Below, one piece after another: positions 1-9,000 of a stretch of 64,000 nt of DNA; the first letter of the stretch is position 1; every line of letters starts with the position of its first letter. The stretch comes from Ruegeria discodermiae. GTDB lineage: Bacteria > Pseudomonadota > Alphaproteobacteria > Rhodobacterales > Rhodobacteraceae. The stretch covers positions 186,001 through 250,000 of the forward strand of contig NZ_JAVAMO010000005.1 in assembly GCF_030758345.1 (NCBI RefSeq), written 5' to 3'. A model generated the notes under the pieces. That model worked only from the letters and a program-made list of their open reading frames with translations, searched no databases and was not told the DNA's origin. Both the position numbers and the translations under genes were made by a program.

Positions 1-139
1 TCAGCGCGCCGCCAAGCGAGCCGCTGAGGCAGGCAATTTCGTGTTCCCGTTGGCGCTGCTGCTCTGGTGTGGCTGCAGGTCCGCACGCCTGCAATACGCC
101 CATAGCGAGCATTGAGATTATAGCCAGCGTTCGATTCAT
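1..139 (-). CDS. small lipoprotein, glycine-rich, truncated by window edge
   Basis: The reading frame starts at the ATG read from 139 downward, behind a good Shine-Dalgarno (GGGAGGT), and runs off the window after 46 codons. Residues 1-18 form a lipoprotein signal with lipobox L-Q-A-C, so Cys19 would be lipidated and the protein anchored in a membrane. The last visible residues (CLSGSLGGAL) look like the start of a glycine-zipper segment. The C-terminus and full length are unknown. Function is not assigned. It is read in the same direction as the peroxiredoxin gene behind it, with a gap of about 115 bases. Confidence 0.6.
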   Translation of the reverse strand, partial: MNRTLAIISMLAMGVLQACGPAATPEQQRQREHEIACLSGSLGGAL

Positions 140-254
140 GTCATGTGACCTCCCGTGCTGATGCCCAGAGAACAGCGCTTTTGACCGGCAGGCAAGCCAA
201 TAGAACGGGAACAGGAGGTTTTTCGCCCCTGTTCCCAAAAATTTAATCTAACGC

Positions 255-740
255 TTACATTTCATCCAGAAGCGACTCACCTGCGGAGGTTTCGCAGACG
301 CCCGGATTGTCCTCGACATGCAGCGCCACAACCTTGCCGTCATCGACCAGCATCGCATAGCGCTTGGAACGTGCGATCAGCCCGGCGGGTGGCGCATCGA
401 AACGCATACCGATTGCATCGGTGAAGCTGCTTTCGGCATCCGCCAGCATGGTCAGCCCGGCCTCGGTCGCGCCGGTGGCCTCACCCCAGGCATGCATCAC
501 GAAGGGATCGTTCACCGACACACAGATGATCTCGTCGACGCCCTTGTCATCAAAGGCAGCCTTGGTGCGGATGAAGCTGGGTACATGGGCTGAGCTGCAG
601 GTCGGCGTATAGGCGCCGGGCACCGCAAAAACCACCACCTTGCGCCCGTTGATCTTGTCGGAAAGTGTCACCGGTTCTGGCCCCTCGGCCCCTATCCGGG
701 TCATCGTCGCATCGGGCAGAGTGTCACCAACTGAAATCAT
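255..740 (-). CDS. peroxiredoxin, Prx5-type
   Basis: A 161-residue thiol peroxidase that reduces H2O2 and organic hydroperoxides in the cytoplasm. The peroxidatic cysteine is Cys48 in the motif PGAYTPTCSSAHVP, the Prx5/AhpE-like signature with Thr and Pro before the Cys. A second cysteine near residue 149 (NPGVCETS) could resolve the sulfenic acid. The length is usual for Prx5 proteins lacking a fused glutaredoxin. It starts at an ATG behind AAAAGGA. It is divergent from a ferredoxin-reductase-type flavoprotein with about 97 bases between them, so the pair may share an oxidative-stress-related promoter region; that is inference. Confidence 0.95.
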   Translation of the reverse strand: MISVGDTLPDATMTRIGAEGPEPVTLSDKINGRKVVVFAVPGAYTPTCSSAHVPSFIRTKAAFDDKGVDEIICVSVNDPFVMHAWGEATGATEAGLTMLADAESSFTDAIGMRFDAPPAGLIARSKRYAMLVDDGKVVALHVEDNPGVCETSAGESLLDEM

Positions 741-837
741 CGTCTTTTTCCTTTTGGTTGGATTTGCGGAACGTCGCTTGCTTGCATATAGCTGGGCGCA
801 GACGTGATACCATCTTTATCGGATCGGGCGAGGGAAA

Positions 838-2049
838 ATGAGCCATATTGTCGTGATCGGCGCGGGACAGGCAGGATCGTCCCTGGTCGCCAAGCTGCGC
901 AAGGACGGATTCGACGGCGAGATAACGCTGATCGGGGCCGAGCCCATCCTGCCTTATCAGCGCCCGCCGCTGTCCAAGGCCTACCTGCTGGGCGAGATGG
1001 AAAAGGAGCGCCTGTTTCTGCGCCCCGAGAGCTTTTATGCCGAGAACAACATCACCCTCAAACTGGGCCAGCAGGTCAACGCGATCGATCCGGTCGCAAA
1101 AACCGTGACGCTGGAGGGCGAAACGCTCAGCTATGACCAGCTTGCCCTGACCACCGGCTCACATCCGCGCCGCCTGCCCGCCGCCATCGGTGGCGATCTG
1201 GAGGGCGTCCATGTGGTGCGCGATCATGCCGGGATCGACACCATGGCCCCGGCGCTGCGCGAACACGCGCAAGTGCTGATCGTGGGCGGCGGATATATCG
1301 GACTTGAGGCTGCGGCGGTCTGCGCCAAGAAGGGTGTGAAAGTCACATTGGTCGAGATGGCCGACCGCATCCTGCAACGGGTCGCCGCGCCTGAGACCAG
1401 CGATTATTTCCGCGCACTGCATGAGGGTCACGGCGTCGATATCCGCGAGGGCGTCGGGCTGGATCGTCTGATTGGCGAGGCGGGCAAGGTGACCGGCGCT
1501 ATGCTGACGGATGGATCGCAGATCGCGGTTGATTTCGTGGTCGTTGGCGTTGGGATCGTCCCGGCGACGGAACTTGCGGAGGCGGCGGGTTTGACGCTCG
1601 ATAACGGGATTCACACCGATGATTTTGGCCGCACCTCGGACCCGCAGATCTGGGCAGCAGGGGATTGCGCCTCGTTCCCACATCAAGGCGCTCGGATTCG
1701 GCTGGAAAGCGTCCCCAACGCCATCGACCAGGCCGAGATCGTCGCCGCCAATATGCTGGGTGCCGAGAAACCTTACGTGGCGCAGCCCTGGTTCTGGTCC
1801 GATCAGTATGACGTGAAGCTGCAGATCGCGGGCCTGAACAGCGGATATGACAGGGTGATCACCCGTGGCGGCAGCGGGCAGAGCAAGTCGTTCTGGTATT
1901 ATCGCGGCGATCAGCTTGTGGCGGTGGACGCGATGAATGATCCGCGCGCCTATATGGTCGGCAAGCGGTTGATCGACATGGGCAAGACCGCTGATCCGGC
2001 CATCGTCGCTGACCCCGATGCCGATCTGAAACCGCTGTTGAAGGCGTGA
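838..2049 (+). CDS. FAD-dependent NAD(P)H:ferredoxin/rubredoxin reductase-type oxidoreductase
   Basis: A 403-residue flavoprotein of the putidaredoxin/rhodocoxin reductase family, which passes electrons from NAD(P)H to a small iron-sulfur carrier. Visible motifs are an N-terminal FAD Rossmann motif (GAGQAGSS, residues 8-15), a second NAD-binding motif (VGGGYIGLE, about 147-155) and the FAD-contacting AAGDCA stretch (about 273-278). A C-terminal reductase-type dimerisation region follows (WFWSDQYDVKLQIAG). The ATG has GAGGG just upstream. The stop overlaps the GTG start of rsmD, so the two are translationally coupled. No partner ferredoxin or P450 lies nearby, so the electron acceptor is unknown. 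Confidence 0.92.
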   Translation: MSHIVVIGAGQAGSSLVAKLRKDGFDGEITLIGAEPILPYQRPPLSKAYLLGEMEKERLFLRPESFYAENNITLKLGQQVNAIDPVAKTVTLEGETLSYDQLALTTGSHPRRLPAAIGGDLEGVHVVRDHAGIDTMAPALREHAQVLIVGGGYIGLEAAAVCAKKGVKVTLVEMADRILQRVAAPETSDYFRALHEGHGVDIREGVGLDRLIGEAGKVTGAMLTDGSQIAVDFVVVGVGIVPATELAEAAGLTLDNGIHTDDFGRTSDPQIWAAGDCASFPHQGARIRLESVPNAIDQAEIVAANMLGAEKPYVAQPWFWSDQYDVKLQIAGLNSGYDRVITRGGSGQSKSFWYYRGDQLVAVDAMNDPRAYMVGKRLIDMGKTADPAIVADPDADLKPLLKA

Positions 2050-2627
2050 GAATTGTCGCCGGACAGTTCCGGGGACGGGCGCTGGCCTCGGTCGGCAAGG
2101 GCGATGCCGGCGCGCATCTGCGCCCGACCACTGACCGGGTCCGCGAGAGCTTGTTCAACGTGTTGACCCATACCGGCGTCCTGCCCGAGGCGCGGGTGCT
2201 GGACCTGTTCGCGGGCACCGGCGCACTGGGGCTTGAGGCCCTGTCGCGCGGTGGCGCACATGTCACCTTTGTCGATGACGGGCGCGCGGCGCAGGGCCTG
2301 ATCCGCAAGAATATCGAGCTCACCCGCAGCGCAGCCCAGACCAGCCTTTTGCGCCGGGATGCGACGCGCATGCCGCAAAATCCCGATGCCGCCTATACCC
2401 TGATCTTTCTCGACCCGCCTTATGGCAAGAACCTTGGGCAAAAGGCGCTGAAAGCAGCGCTTGAGGGTGGCTGGCTGGCGGATGACGCGCTGATTGTCTG
2501 GGAAGAAAACCAGCCGATGGCCGCCCCGGACGGGTTTTCGCTGCACGATCAGCGCAAATACGGCGACACCCATATCTCGCTGATTTGGCGGGATCACATC
2601 TCGAAAGCAGGCGCTCAACATGCATGA
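2046..2627 (+). CDS. rsmD: 16S rRNA (guanine(966)-N2)-methyltransferase RsmD
   Basis: A 193-residue SAM-dependent methyltransferase that modifies G966 of 16S rRNA in the assembling 30S subunit. It shows the RsmD start MRIVAGQFRGR, the SAM-binding motif DLFAGTGALGLEALSRG and the catalytic DPPY motif (FLDPPYG). The start is a GTG overlapping the stop of the preceding flavoprotein gene. It in turn overlaps the following HAD hydrolase by eight bases, so the three genes look like one transcript. Length and motif order match the family. Confidence 0.95.
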   Translation: MRIVAGQFRGRALASVGKGDAGAHLRPTTDRVRESLFNVLTHTGVLPEARVLDLFAGTGALGLEALSRGGAHVTFVDDGRAAQGLIRKNIELTRSAAQTSLLRRDATRMPQNPDAAYTLIFLDPPYGKNLGQKALKAALEGGWLADDALIVWEENQPMAAPDGFSLHDQRKYGDTHISLIWRDHISKAGAQHA

Positions 2628-3255
2628 TCTGGTGATTTTCGACTGCGATGGCGTGCTCGTGGACAGTGAAACCATGTCCAACCAATGCATAATCGATAAT
2701 CTGGCGCGCTACGGGCTGGAACTGGGTCTGGAGGATGCAATCGGCTTTTTCGTGGGCGGCACAATGACCGGCGTGATGCAAAAAGCGCGCGAGCTGGGCG
2801 CGGGCCTGTCCGATGATTGGATCGATGAGATTTATGGCGAAATCTACGCGCGCCTGCGGGCGGGTTGTCCTGTCATCGAAGGCGTTCCCGGCCTTCTGGA
2901 CAAGTTGGATGCACATGGGACGCCGTTCTGCGTTGCCTCCAATGGTCACGAAGCGAAGATGGAAATCACCCTGGGCCAGAACGGCCTTTGGCCCCGGTTC
3001 AACGACCGAATGTTCTCTGCCCATGTGCACGGCATCGCAAAGCCCGATCCCGGACTGTTCCAACTGGCTGCGCGGCATTTTGGGGCCGAGACCCCGGTTG
3101 TGATCGAAGACAGCCCCAGCGGCGTCACCGCCGCAATCCGCGCCGGGATGCGCTGCCTCGCCTATGCCGCTCATAGCGACGGTACAGAACTGCGGGATCT
3201 GGGTGCCGAAGTGTTCCACCACATGAACGACGTGCCAGAGCTTTTGGCGCTCTGA
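2620..3255 (+). CDS. HAD-superfamily phosphatase, beta-phosphoglucomutase/phosphoglycolate-phosphatase-like
   Basis: A 211-residue haloacid-dehalogenase-type hydrolase. Motif I is FDCDGVLVDSE (nucleophile and acid/base Asp at residues 8 and 10), motif II is in CVASNGHE, motif III lysine is in KPDPGLF and motif IV is VIEDSPSG. The helical cap between motifs I and II is the small C1 type found in phosphoglycolate phosphatases and beta-phosphoglucomutases. The substrate cannot be told from sequence. The start overlaps the end of rsmD. Confidence 0.9.
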   Translation: MHDLVIFDCDGVLVDSETMSNQCIIDNLARYGLELGLEDAIGFFVGGTMTGVMQKARELGAGLSDDWIDEIYGEIYARLRAGCPVIEGVPGLLDKLDAHGTPFCVASNGHEAKMEITLGQNGLWPRFNDRMFSAHVHGIAKPDPGLFQLAARHFGAETPVVIEDSPSGVTAAIRAGMRCLAYAAHSDGTELRDLGAEVFHHMNDVPELLAL

Positions 3256-3279
3256 CATCTCTGTGCTACTGTGCTGCCC

Positions 3280-3462
3280 ATGGATACCGTCTGGACCGGG
3301 CGCATCGCGCCGATAGCATCAAAAGCGAAAGACGCGGCTGGCAAAAAACCTGAACCGCGCCACGGGTCGATCTTCATACATGACGCGGTCACCCCATGGG
3401 GCGGGGAAACCATGCTGCTGAGCCTTCTGCGCGCACAAGCAGAGAAGGATCAGGACGAATAA
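3280..3462 (+). CDS. small hypothetical protein
   Basis: A possible 60-residue protein starting at ATG 3280 (an in-frame GTG lies at 3271). It follows the HAD gene by 24 bases and its 3' end overlaps the end of map, which is convergent, by 13 bases. Third codon positions are mostly G or C, as in neighbouring genes, and the frame is open across the whole gap. There is no convincing ribosome binding site. The product is basic in the middle and acidic at the C-terminus, with no recognisable domain. It may be a true small gene or chance. Confidence 0.4.
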   Translation: MDTVWTGRIAPIASKAKDAAGKKPEPRHGSIFIHDAVTPWGGETMLLSLLRAQAEKDQDE

Positions 3463-4286
3463 GTCGGGTGAAACCTGTCACCGGGCGATAGGGTAAAGAT
3501 ATCGACCCCATCCGCCGTCACGCCCACCGAGTGCTCAAACTGCGCCGACAGGGATTTGTCGCGAGTCACCGCCGTCCAGTCATCAGAAAGCGTCTTGGTC
3601 TCGGGCCGCCCCAGATTGACCATCGGCTCGATGGTAAAGAACATGCCCTCTTCCAGAACCGCGCCGGTGCCCGGACGCCCGTAATGCAGAACATTGGGCG
3701 GCGCATGAAACACCCGGCCCAGCCCATGCCCGCAGAAATCGCGCACAACGCTCATCCGGTGGGATTCGACATAGGCCTGAATGGCATGGCCGATATCACC
3801 GAAGGTGTTGCCGGGCTTCACCATCTCGATGCCTTTGAACAGCGCGTCATGGGTCACCTGGATCAGCCGCTCGGCCTTGCGGGGTAGCTTGCCCGCCACA
3901 TACATGCGCGAAGTATCCCCGTACCAGCCATCGACGATGACGGTCACGTCAACATTCAGGATGTCGCCATCCTTGAGCTTCTTGTCTCCGGGAATGCCAT
4001 GGCAGACCACATGGTTGACGCTAATACAGCTGGCATGCTGATAGCCCTTATAGCCGATCGTGGCCGAGGTTGCGCCAGCCTCGTCTACCATGGCGGTGAT
4101 CAGGCGGTCGATCTCGCCAGTGGTCTGGCCAGGAAAGACATGGGCAGCAACATCGTCAAGGATACGCGCGGCCAATGCGCCCGCGGCGTGCATTCCGGCG
4201 AAATCGCCCTGTTCGTATATGCGTATGCCATCCTTGGTCAGGCGGCCGCGAAGGTCCTTTTTCAAAAGACCACTCCTAAGTTCCAT
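3450..4286 (-). CDS. map: type I methionine aminopeptidase
   Basis: A 278-residue cytosolic metallo-aminopeptidase that removes the initiator methionine from nascent proteins. The pita-bread-fold signature is clear: the substrate His in NHVVCHGIPG, the metal-binding aspartates in NVDVTVIVDGWYGDTS, the metal His in CGHGLGRVFH, and the metal glutamates in FFTIEPMV and FEHSV. It lacks the N-terminal zinc extension of eukaryotic enzymes. It begins about 15 residues before the usual bacterial start, with a hydrophilic N-terminus. Confidence 0.97.
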   Translation of the reverse strand: MELRSGLLKKDLRGRLTKDGIRIYEQGDFAGMHAAGALAARILDDVAAHVFPGQTTGEIDRLITAMVDEAGATSATIGYKGYQHASCISVNHVVCHGIPGDKKLKDGDILNVDVTVIVDGWYGDTSRMYVAGKLPRKAERLIQVTHDALFKGIEMVKPGNTFGDIGHAIQAYVESHRMSVVRDFCGHGLGRVFHAPPNVLHYGRPGTGAVLEEGMFFTIEPMVNLGRPETKTLSDDWTAVTRDKSLSAQFEHSVGVTADGVDIFTLSPGDRFHPTYSS

Positions 4287-4344
4287 CTTTGGCCCCTATT
4301 TAATCGTCTTGCGCAGAAAGAACCAGAGGGCGCGCGTTTTGAGC

Positions 4345-5037
4345 TCAGAGCGCGCGCCCAACGGTGATTTCCGCAGGCGTTATACGGGTTTTACGTATCA
4401 GAATCTCGACACCCGCTTTTTGCGCCTGCTCAAACGCCGCCGCATAGGCCGGATCGATATCCGCCGCGAGTGCAAATCGCTCGCAATCGGTGCGCTGAAC
4501 CAGATAGAGCATGATCGCGCGATGCCCGATCTTGGCCATGGCGGCCAGTTCCTGCAGGTGCTTGGTGCCCCGCGCCGTTACGCTATCGGGAAACTCGGCG
4601 AGACCGGGTTGGCGCGAGAGCGTGACACTTTTGACCTCGACATACGCATCGGACAGGCCGGGCTGGGTCAGCAGAAAGTCGATGCGGCTGTTTTGCCCGT
4701 ATTTGACCTCGGGGCGGACGGTTTTGTAAGCGGCCAATTCCGCAATCTCTCCGGCTTGCAAAGCAGCCCTCAGCGCCTTGTTGGGAACGGAGGTATCGAC
4801 ACCGGTGAAATGTCCGCCCCCATGATCGACCAGCCGCCAGCCATATTTGAGCTTTTTCTTCGGATCGTCGTTCGGTTCCAACCAGATCTTTGTGCCTGGA
4901 TCGGCCAGCCCCATCATCGAACCGGGATTGGCACAATGGGCTGTCACCTCCTGCCCGTCCTGCAATTGGCAGTCGGCAAGAAACCGTTTGTAGCGTCTGA
5001 TCAGGGTTGCGGGCACAAGAGGGGTTTGAAAGCGCAT
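4345..5037 (-). CDS. sfsA: SfsA family protein (sugar fermentation stimulation)
   Basis: A 230-residue member of the SfsA family, described as a DNA- or nucleic-acid-binding protein with a nuclease-like fold. The chosen ATG gives the family start MRFQTPLVPATLIRRYKRFL; an in-frame ATG 12 codons further upstream lies outside the conserved region and is less likely. Conserved stretches include CANPGSM, the DFLL segment and VEVKSVTL. It is divergent from the CinA-like gene with 48 bases between the starts. Confidence 0.93.
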   Translation of the reverse strand: MRFQTPLVPATLIRRYKRFLADCQLQDGQEVTAHCANPGSMMGLADPGTKIWLEPNDDPKKKLKYGWRLVDHGGGHFTGVDTSVPNKALRAALQAGEIAELAAYKTVRPEVKYGQNSRIDFLLTQPGLSDAYVEVKSVTLSRQPGLAEFPDSVTARGTKHLQELAAMAKIGHRAIMLYLVQRTDCERFALAADIDPAYAAAFEQAQKAGVEILIRKTRITPAEITVGRAL

Positions 5038-5085
5038 GATTGCAGGCCTATAGATGCGGTGGGCGCCATTCAAGTGAGGGATGCC

Positions 5086-5808
5086 ATGACCAATCCTACC
5101 GCCGCCATGCTCGTGATAGGAGACGAGATCCTGTCAGGTCGCACGCGCGACGCCAACATGCACCATCTGGCCGGTGAACTGACCAAGCACGGTATCGATC
5201 TGAAAGAGGTGCGGGTTGTCAGCGACGAGGCTGACGCCATCGAATCCGCGGCCAGGACCCTGTCCGAGACTCATGATCATGTCTTCACCAGCGGCGGCAT
5301 CGGGCCAACCCATGACGATATCACCGCCGAATGCATCGCCCGCGCCTTTGGTGCCCAAATCGATATCCGCGACGACGCCCGCGCCCTGCTTGAGGCGCAT
5401 TACGAGCGAACCGGGCTGGAGTTGAATGCCGCCCGCTTGCGGATGGCGCGCATTCCCGACGGGGCAAGCCTGATCGAAAACCCGGTCTCGACCGCGCCGG
5501 GCTTCACCTTGGGCAATGTTCATGTGATGGCGGGCATTCCGACCATCTTTCAGGCCATGGTCGCCTCGGTGCTGCCCACCCTGACCGGTGGTGAACCGCT
5601 CTTGTCGCAAAGCCTGCGGGTGAACCGGGGCGAAGGTGAGATCGCCGATACCCTGTCGCAACTGGCCTCGGATTTCGACGATCTAACGGTCGGCTGTTAT
5701 CCGTTCCAGCTGAATGGCGTGTTCGGCGCAAACGTCGTGGTGCGCGGCACCAACGGCGTGCGCATCGACGCCGCCGTCACCCGCCTTGCCGAAGAGCTTG
5801 CCCTGTGA
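5086..5808 (+). CDS. competence/damage-inducible protein A (CinA N-terminal, MoaB-like domain)
   Basis: A 240-residue protein of the MoaB/CinA-N family. It shows the MPT-binding-like motifs GDEILSGRTRDAN near the N-terminus and TSGGIGPTHDD in the middle. It lacks the C-terminal nicotinamide-nucleotide deamidase domain of full-length CinA, as is common for alphaproteobacterial copies. The ATG at 5086 has GTGAGGG upstream. The frame stays open far upstream, but that part overlaps sfsA and map on the other strand and is not coding. Its 3' end overlaps the GTG start of the next gene by four bases. Confidence 0.9.
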   Translation: MTNPTAAMLVIGDEILSGRTRDANMHHLAGELTKHGIDLKEVRVVSDEADAIESAARTLSETHDHVFTSGGIGPTHDDITAECIARAFGAQIDIRDDARALLEAHYERTGLELNAARLRMARIPDGASLIENPVSTAPGFTLGNVHVMAGIPTIFQAMVASVLPTLTGGEPLLSQSLRVNRGEGEIADTLSQLASDFDDLTVGCYPFQLNGVFGANVVVRGTNGVRIDAAVTRLAEELAL

Positions 5809-6533
5809 GCACGGACTGGCCCGCGATCGTTGACGGCACCTGGCCTGCGGCCCGCTACATCCAGGATGGCGCGTTTCTGCTGCGCGAGGGACAGGGCGGT
5901 GGCAGCCGGGTCTCGGCGACCACGGCGCAAGCTGAGGCCACCACCGGAGAGATCGCCTCGGCTGAGGAGCGCATGCGCAGGATGGGGCAGAAATGCCTCT
6001 TCATGATCCGGTCGGGTGACACAGCGCTCGACGCCCAGTTGGACGCGCGCGGCTATCGCATCCTTGATCCGGTCAACATCTACATCTGCCCCGTAGCCAT
6101 GCTAACTGACACGCCGGTGCCTCGGGTCACCGTCTTTGCCGTGTGGGAACCGCTGGCGGTAATGAACGAAATCTGGGCCCGCGCCGGGATCGGCCCAGCA
6201 CGCTGGGCGGTCATGCAGCGCGCATCCGGCCCCAAGACCGGGCTTCTGATCCGCCGCAATGACAAGCCTGCCGGTACCGGATTCGCCGCAATTCATGACA
6301 AAACAGCGATGGTACATGCGTTGGAAATCCTGCCCGAACATCAGCGCAACGGGCTGGGCAAATGGGCCATGCGCGCGGCAGCATTCTGGGCGTTGGACAA
6401 TGGTGCCGAAACCCTTAGCGTGATCTGCACCAAGGCAAATACCGGGGCCAATGCGCTCTACCACGCGCTTGGGATGCAGATCGCAGGCAGCTATCACTAC
6501 CGCGTTCTGGACCAAACAGGAGAGTCCGCTTGA
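5805..6533 (+). CDS. GNAT-family N-acetyltransferase
   Basis: A 242-residue protein with a GNAT domain in its C-terminal half. The acetyl-CoA pyrophosphate-binding loop is PEHQRNGLGKWAMR (about residues 180-193), followed by the typical NTGANALYHALGM segment. The N-terminal half is poorly conserved and may hold a degenerate second GNAT-like fold. The GTG start overlaps the stop of the CinA-like gene, and the stop overlaps the TTG start of the next gene. The substrate is unknown. Confidence 0.88.
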   Translation: MSTDWPAIVDGTWPAARYIQDGAFLLREGQGGGSRVSATTAQAEATTGEIASAEERMRRMGQKCLFMIRSGDTALDAQLDARGYRILDPVNIYICPVAMLTDTPVPRVTVFAVWEPLAVMNEIWARAGIGPARWAVMQRASGPKTGLLIRRNDKPAGTGFAAIHDKTAMVHALEILPEHQRNGLGKWAMRAAAFWALDNGAETLSVICTKANTGANALYHALGMQIAGSYHYRVLDQTGESA

Positions 6534-7102
6534 CCGATGCCAGATCCCCCACCGCGCTGAACCTGCCCATGATGGACCCGCTGCCCGAAGAGACGCAGAA
6601 ATACTTCGACATCTGTCAGGAAAAACTGGGGATGGTCCCGAATGTCCTGAAGGCGCACGCCTTTGATATCGACAAGCTCAACGCCTTTACCGCGCTGTAT
6701 AACGATTTGATGCTGGCAGAAAGCGGGCTCAGCAAGCTGGAGCGCGAGATGATCGCGGTGGTCGTGTCCTCGATCAATAAGTGCTTCTATTGCCTTGTGG
6801 CCCATGGCGCAGCGGTGCGGCAAATGTCGGGCGACCCGCAATTGGGTGAAATGCTGGTGATGAACCACCGCGTGGCCCCGTTGGAGCCGCGCCAGCGCGC
6901 GATGCTGGATTTTGCCGAAAAGGTCACCAAGTCCAGCTCCGAGACCCGCGAGGCCGACCGGCAGGCGCTGCGCGACGTTGGCTTTTCCGACCGCGATATC
7001 TGGGACATCATCAATGTGACCGGTTTCTTCAACATGTCGAACCGGGTGGCCAGCGCCACCGGCATGCGCCCGAACGAAGACTATCACGCGCAGCACAGAT
7101 GA
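6530..7102 (+). CDS. AhpD-like peroxidase-related protein (carboxymuconolactone decarboxylase family)
   Basis: A 190-residue protein of the alkylhydroperoxidase D-like branch. The redox motif is CFYC followed by the conserved His (KCFYCLVAHGAAVR, about residues 84-97), the AhpD-type CxxC-x3-H signature. The start is a TTG overlapping the preceding stop, with GGAGAG five bases upstream. It is in the middle of a run of genes with four-base overlaps, so expression is probably coupled. Peroxidase activity is a family inference. Confidence 0.9.
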   Translation: MTDARSPTALNLPMMDPLPEETQKYFDICQEKLGMVPNVLKAHAFDIDKLNAFTALYNDLMLAESGLSKLEREMIAVVVSSINKCFYCLVAHGAAVRQMSGDPQLGEMLVMNHRVAPLEPRQRAMLDFAEKVTKSSSETREADRQALRDVGFSDRDIWDIINVTGFFNMSNRVASATGMRPNEDYHAQHR

Positions 7103-8013
7103 TCGTTCGCACGACCCTAATTGCCCTGTTCGCCGCAAGCGCTGCGCAGGCACTGGAGCCGGTTCTGCCGGATCAGGCCCGCCAGGTGACCGAACGCATC
7201 GATCTGCTGGACAGCTACGACCTTCCGGTGGGCGTTGTCTCGGATGGAGTGCTGCCGGTCAAGGCGTTCGAGGGTCGGGTCGACCGGCGCGCCTGGCGGC
7301 TGAACGGTTATACCGGCTCTACGCTGCAAGTGCTGGACCCGATCCGCGCGCAATTGACCGAGGCGGGCTATGAGATCGCGCTCGACTGCGTAGCCCGGGC
7401 CTGTGGCGGGTTCGACTTCCGCTTCGCGACCGAGGTGATTCCTGCGCCCGACATGTATGTGACGCTGGACGATTTCAGATTTCTGTCCGCCATGCGCGAG
7501 GGCGACGCGATCAGCGTTCTGGTCAGCCGCACCCAATCCGACGCCTTTGTGCAGGTCATTGAGGTGACGCCTGCCGGGACACCCGACATTGCGCCCGATA
7601 CCAAACCAGCCACCCCGGAAACGGAAGCACCCCCGCCCGTCGATCTGCTATCCGAACTCGACCAGACCGGTCATGCGGTTTTGCCGGATCTGGAATTTGC
7701 CACCGGGGCCAACAGTCTGAGCGATGGCACTTATGCCTCACTGGAGGCATTGGCCGGTGCGATGGAGCGTGCGCCGAGCATGCGGGTCGCCATTGTGGGA
7801 CATACCGATACGGTTGGCCAGCTAGATACCAATATTTCCCTCAGCAAACGTCGGGCCGAGGCGGTGCGCGACCGGTTGCTGACCCGCTACGGGATCGCGT
7901 CGGACCGTATTGATGCCGAGGGAATGGGCTATCTTTCGCCCCGGACTACGAACCTTACACCAGAAGGGCGTGAGGCCAATCGACGGGTGGAAGTGATCCT
8001 GCTACAGCCCTGA
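7099..8013 (+). CDS. OmpA-domain outer-membrane/periplasmic protein
   Basis: A 304-residue exported protein. Residues 1-18 are a Sec signal peptide cut after AAQA. A divergent N-terminal region is followed by a proline-rich linker (about 160-190) and a C-terminal OmpA peptidoglycan-binding domain (about 195-304). The domain shows GHTDTVG, the NISLSKRRAEAVRDRL segment and the terminal NRRVEVIL. It overlaps the preceding gene by four bases. It most likely tethers the envelope to peptidoglycan. A strong hairpin follows at 8045-8064. Confidence 0.93.
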   Translation: MIVRTTLIALFAASAAQALEPVLPDQARQVTERIDLLDSYDLPVGVVSDGVLPVKAFEGRVDRRAWRLNGYTGSTLQVLDPIRAQLTEAGYEIALDCVARACGGFDFRFATEVIPAPDMYVTLDDFRFLSAMREGDAISVLVSRTQSDAFVQVIEVTPAGTPDIAPDTKPATPETEAPPPVDLLSELDQTGHAVLPDLEFATGANSLSDGTYASLEALAGAMERAPSMRVAIVGHTDTVGQLDTNISLSKRRAEAVRDRLLTRYGIASDRIDAEGMGYLSPRTTNLTPEGREANRRVEVILLQP

Positions 8014-8044
8014 TCCGTGCGTCTGAGGTGATCGCGCGAAAAAG

Positions 8045-8064
8045 GCCCGCGCCGGGGCGCGGGC
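8045..8064 (-). terminator. rho-independent terminator between convergent genes
   Basis: A perfect 9-bp stem (GCCCGCGCC and GGCGCGGGC) with a two-base gap lies between the OmpA-like gene and the LysR gene. Read on the minus strand it is followed by CCTTTTTCG, so it acts best for the LysR transcript. Confidence 0.8.
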
Positions 8065-8094
8065 AGGAAAAGTCACCGAGGGAGGCGGTGAAAC

Positions 8095-9000
8095 TCACCA
8101 GTCCATGGGGCCTTTATCGGCAAAGGCATGGACCAGAAAATCAATGAAAGCACGCACTTTGGGCTGGGTGAACCGGCCCGGCGGATAGACCGCATAGATG
8201 CCTTGCACCTCGTCCGGCAGCGATGGCATCGCATCCTCGACAAGGCCCTGTTTCATGGCATCGGCATAAAGATAGCTAGGCAGATGCGCGATCCCCAGAC
8301 CGGTGATCGCCGCGTTCAGCAGGGACTGGCCGTCATTGACACTCAACCAGCCGCTTGTGCGCACCTGGCGTTTTTCGCCGGACGGCGCGGTCAGACGCCA
8401 GACATTGCCGCTGGACTGGCTGGAATAATGCAACAGCTTGTGCTCGTTCAGATCGTCGATCTTTTGCGGGCGGCCATATTCCTGGAAATAGGAGGGCGAG
8501 GCGACCATGCGTTTGGTGGTTTCGGTCAACTTGCGGGCGCGCAGCGTGCTGTCATCCAGCTCGCCAATGCGCAGCGCCATGTCGAACCCTTCCGAGATCA
8601 GCTCCACATAGCGATTGTTGAGCACCATGTTGACCGAGATATCGGGGAAATCTGACAGGAATTCGGACAGGACCGGCGACAGGTGATTGACCCCGAAATC
8701 GGTTGCCACACTGACCCGCAGCAGCCCCGAGGGCGCCGATTGCATCGAGGTCACCAACGCATCCGCTTCACCCGCATCGTTCAGAACCCGGCGCGCGCGG
8801 TCATAATAGGCCAGCCCGATCTCGGTCGGAGACACCCGGCGCGTGGTGCGGTTCAGCAGCCTTGCGCCAAGACGAGCCTCAAGGCTTGAGACGTGCTTGG
8901 ACACGGCCGATTTCGAGATGCCCATCTTTTTGGCCGCATCCGTGAACCCGCCTTGATCCACGACGTTGGCAAAGGCCTCCATTTCGGTCAGTCGATCCAT
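8095..9000 (-). CDS. LysR-family transcriptional regulator
   Basis: A 301-residue regulator with an N-terminal winged helix-turn-helix (residues 1-60, with the pattern GFTDAAKKMGISKSAVSKHV) and a LysR substrate-binding domain (about 90-295). It resembles the large proteobacterial group whose N-terminus reads MDRLTEMEAFANVV. The only divergent neighbour is the DUF4399 gene, 239 bases away, so this gene could control it or another locus. The inducer is unknown. Confidence 0.95.
   Translation of the reverse strand: MDRLTEMEAFANVVDQGGFTDAAKKMGISKSAVSKHVSSLEARLGARLLNRTTRRVSPTEIGLAYYDRARRVLNDAGEADALVTSMQSAPSGLLRVSVATDFGVNHLSPVLSEFLSDFPDISVNMVLNNRYVELISEGFDMALRIGELDDSTLRARKLTETTKRMVASPSYFQEYGRPQKIDDLNEHKLLHYSSQSSGNVWRLTAPSGEKRQVRTSGWLSVNDGQSLLNAAITGLGIAHLPSYLYADAMKQGLVEDAMPSLPDEVQGIYAVYPPGRFTQPKVRAFIDFLVHAFADKGPMDW

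Noticed and set aside
4060-5085. Upstream extension of the CinA-like frame
   Set aside because: The 342 extra codons overlap map and sfsA on the other strand and lack conservation; the real start is 5086.
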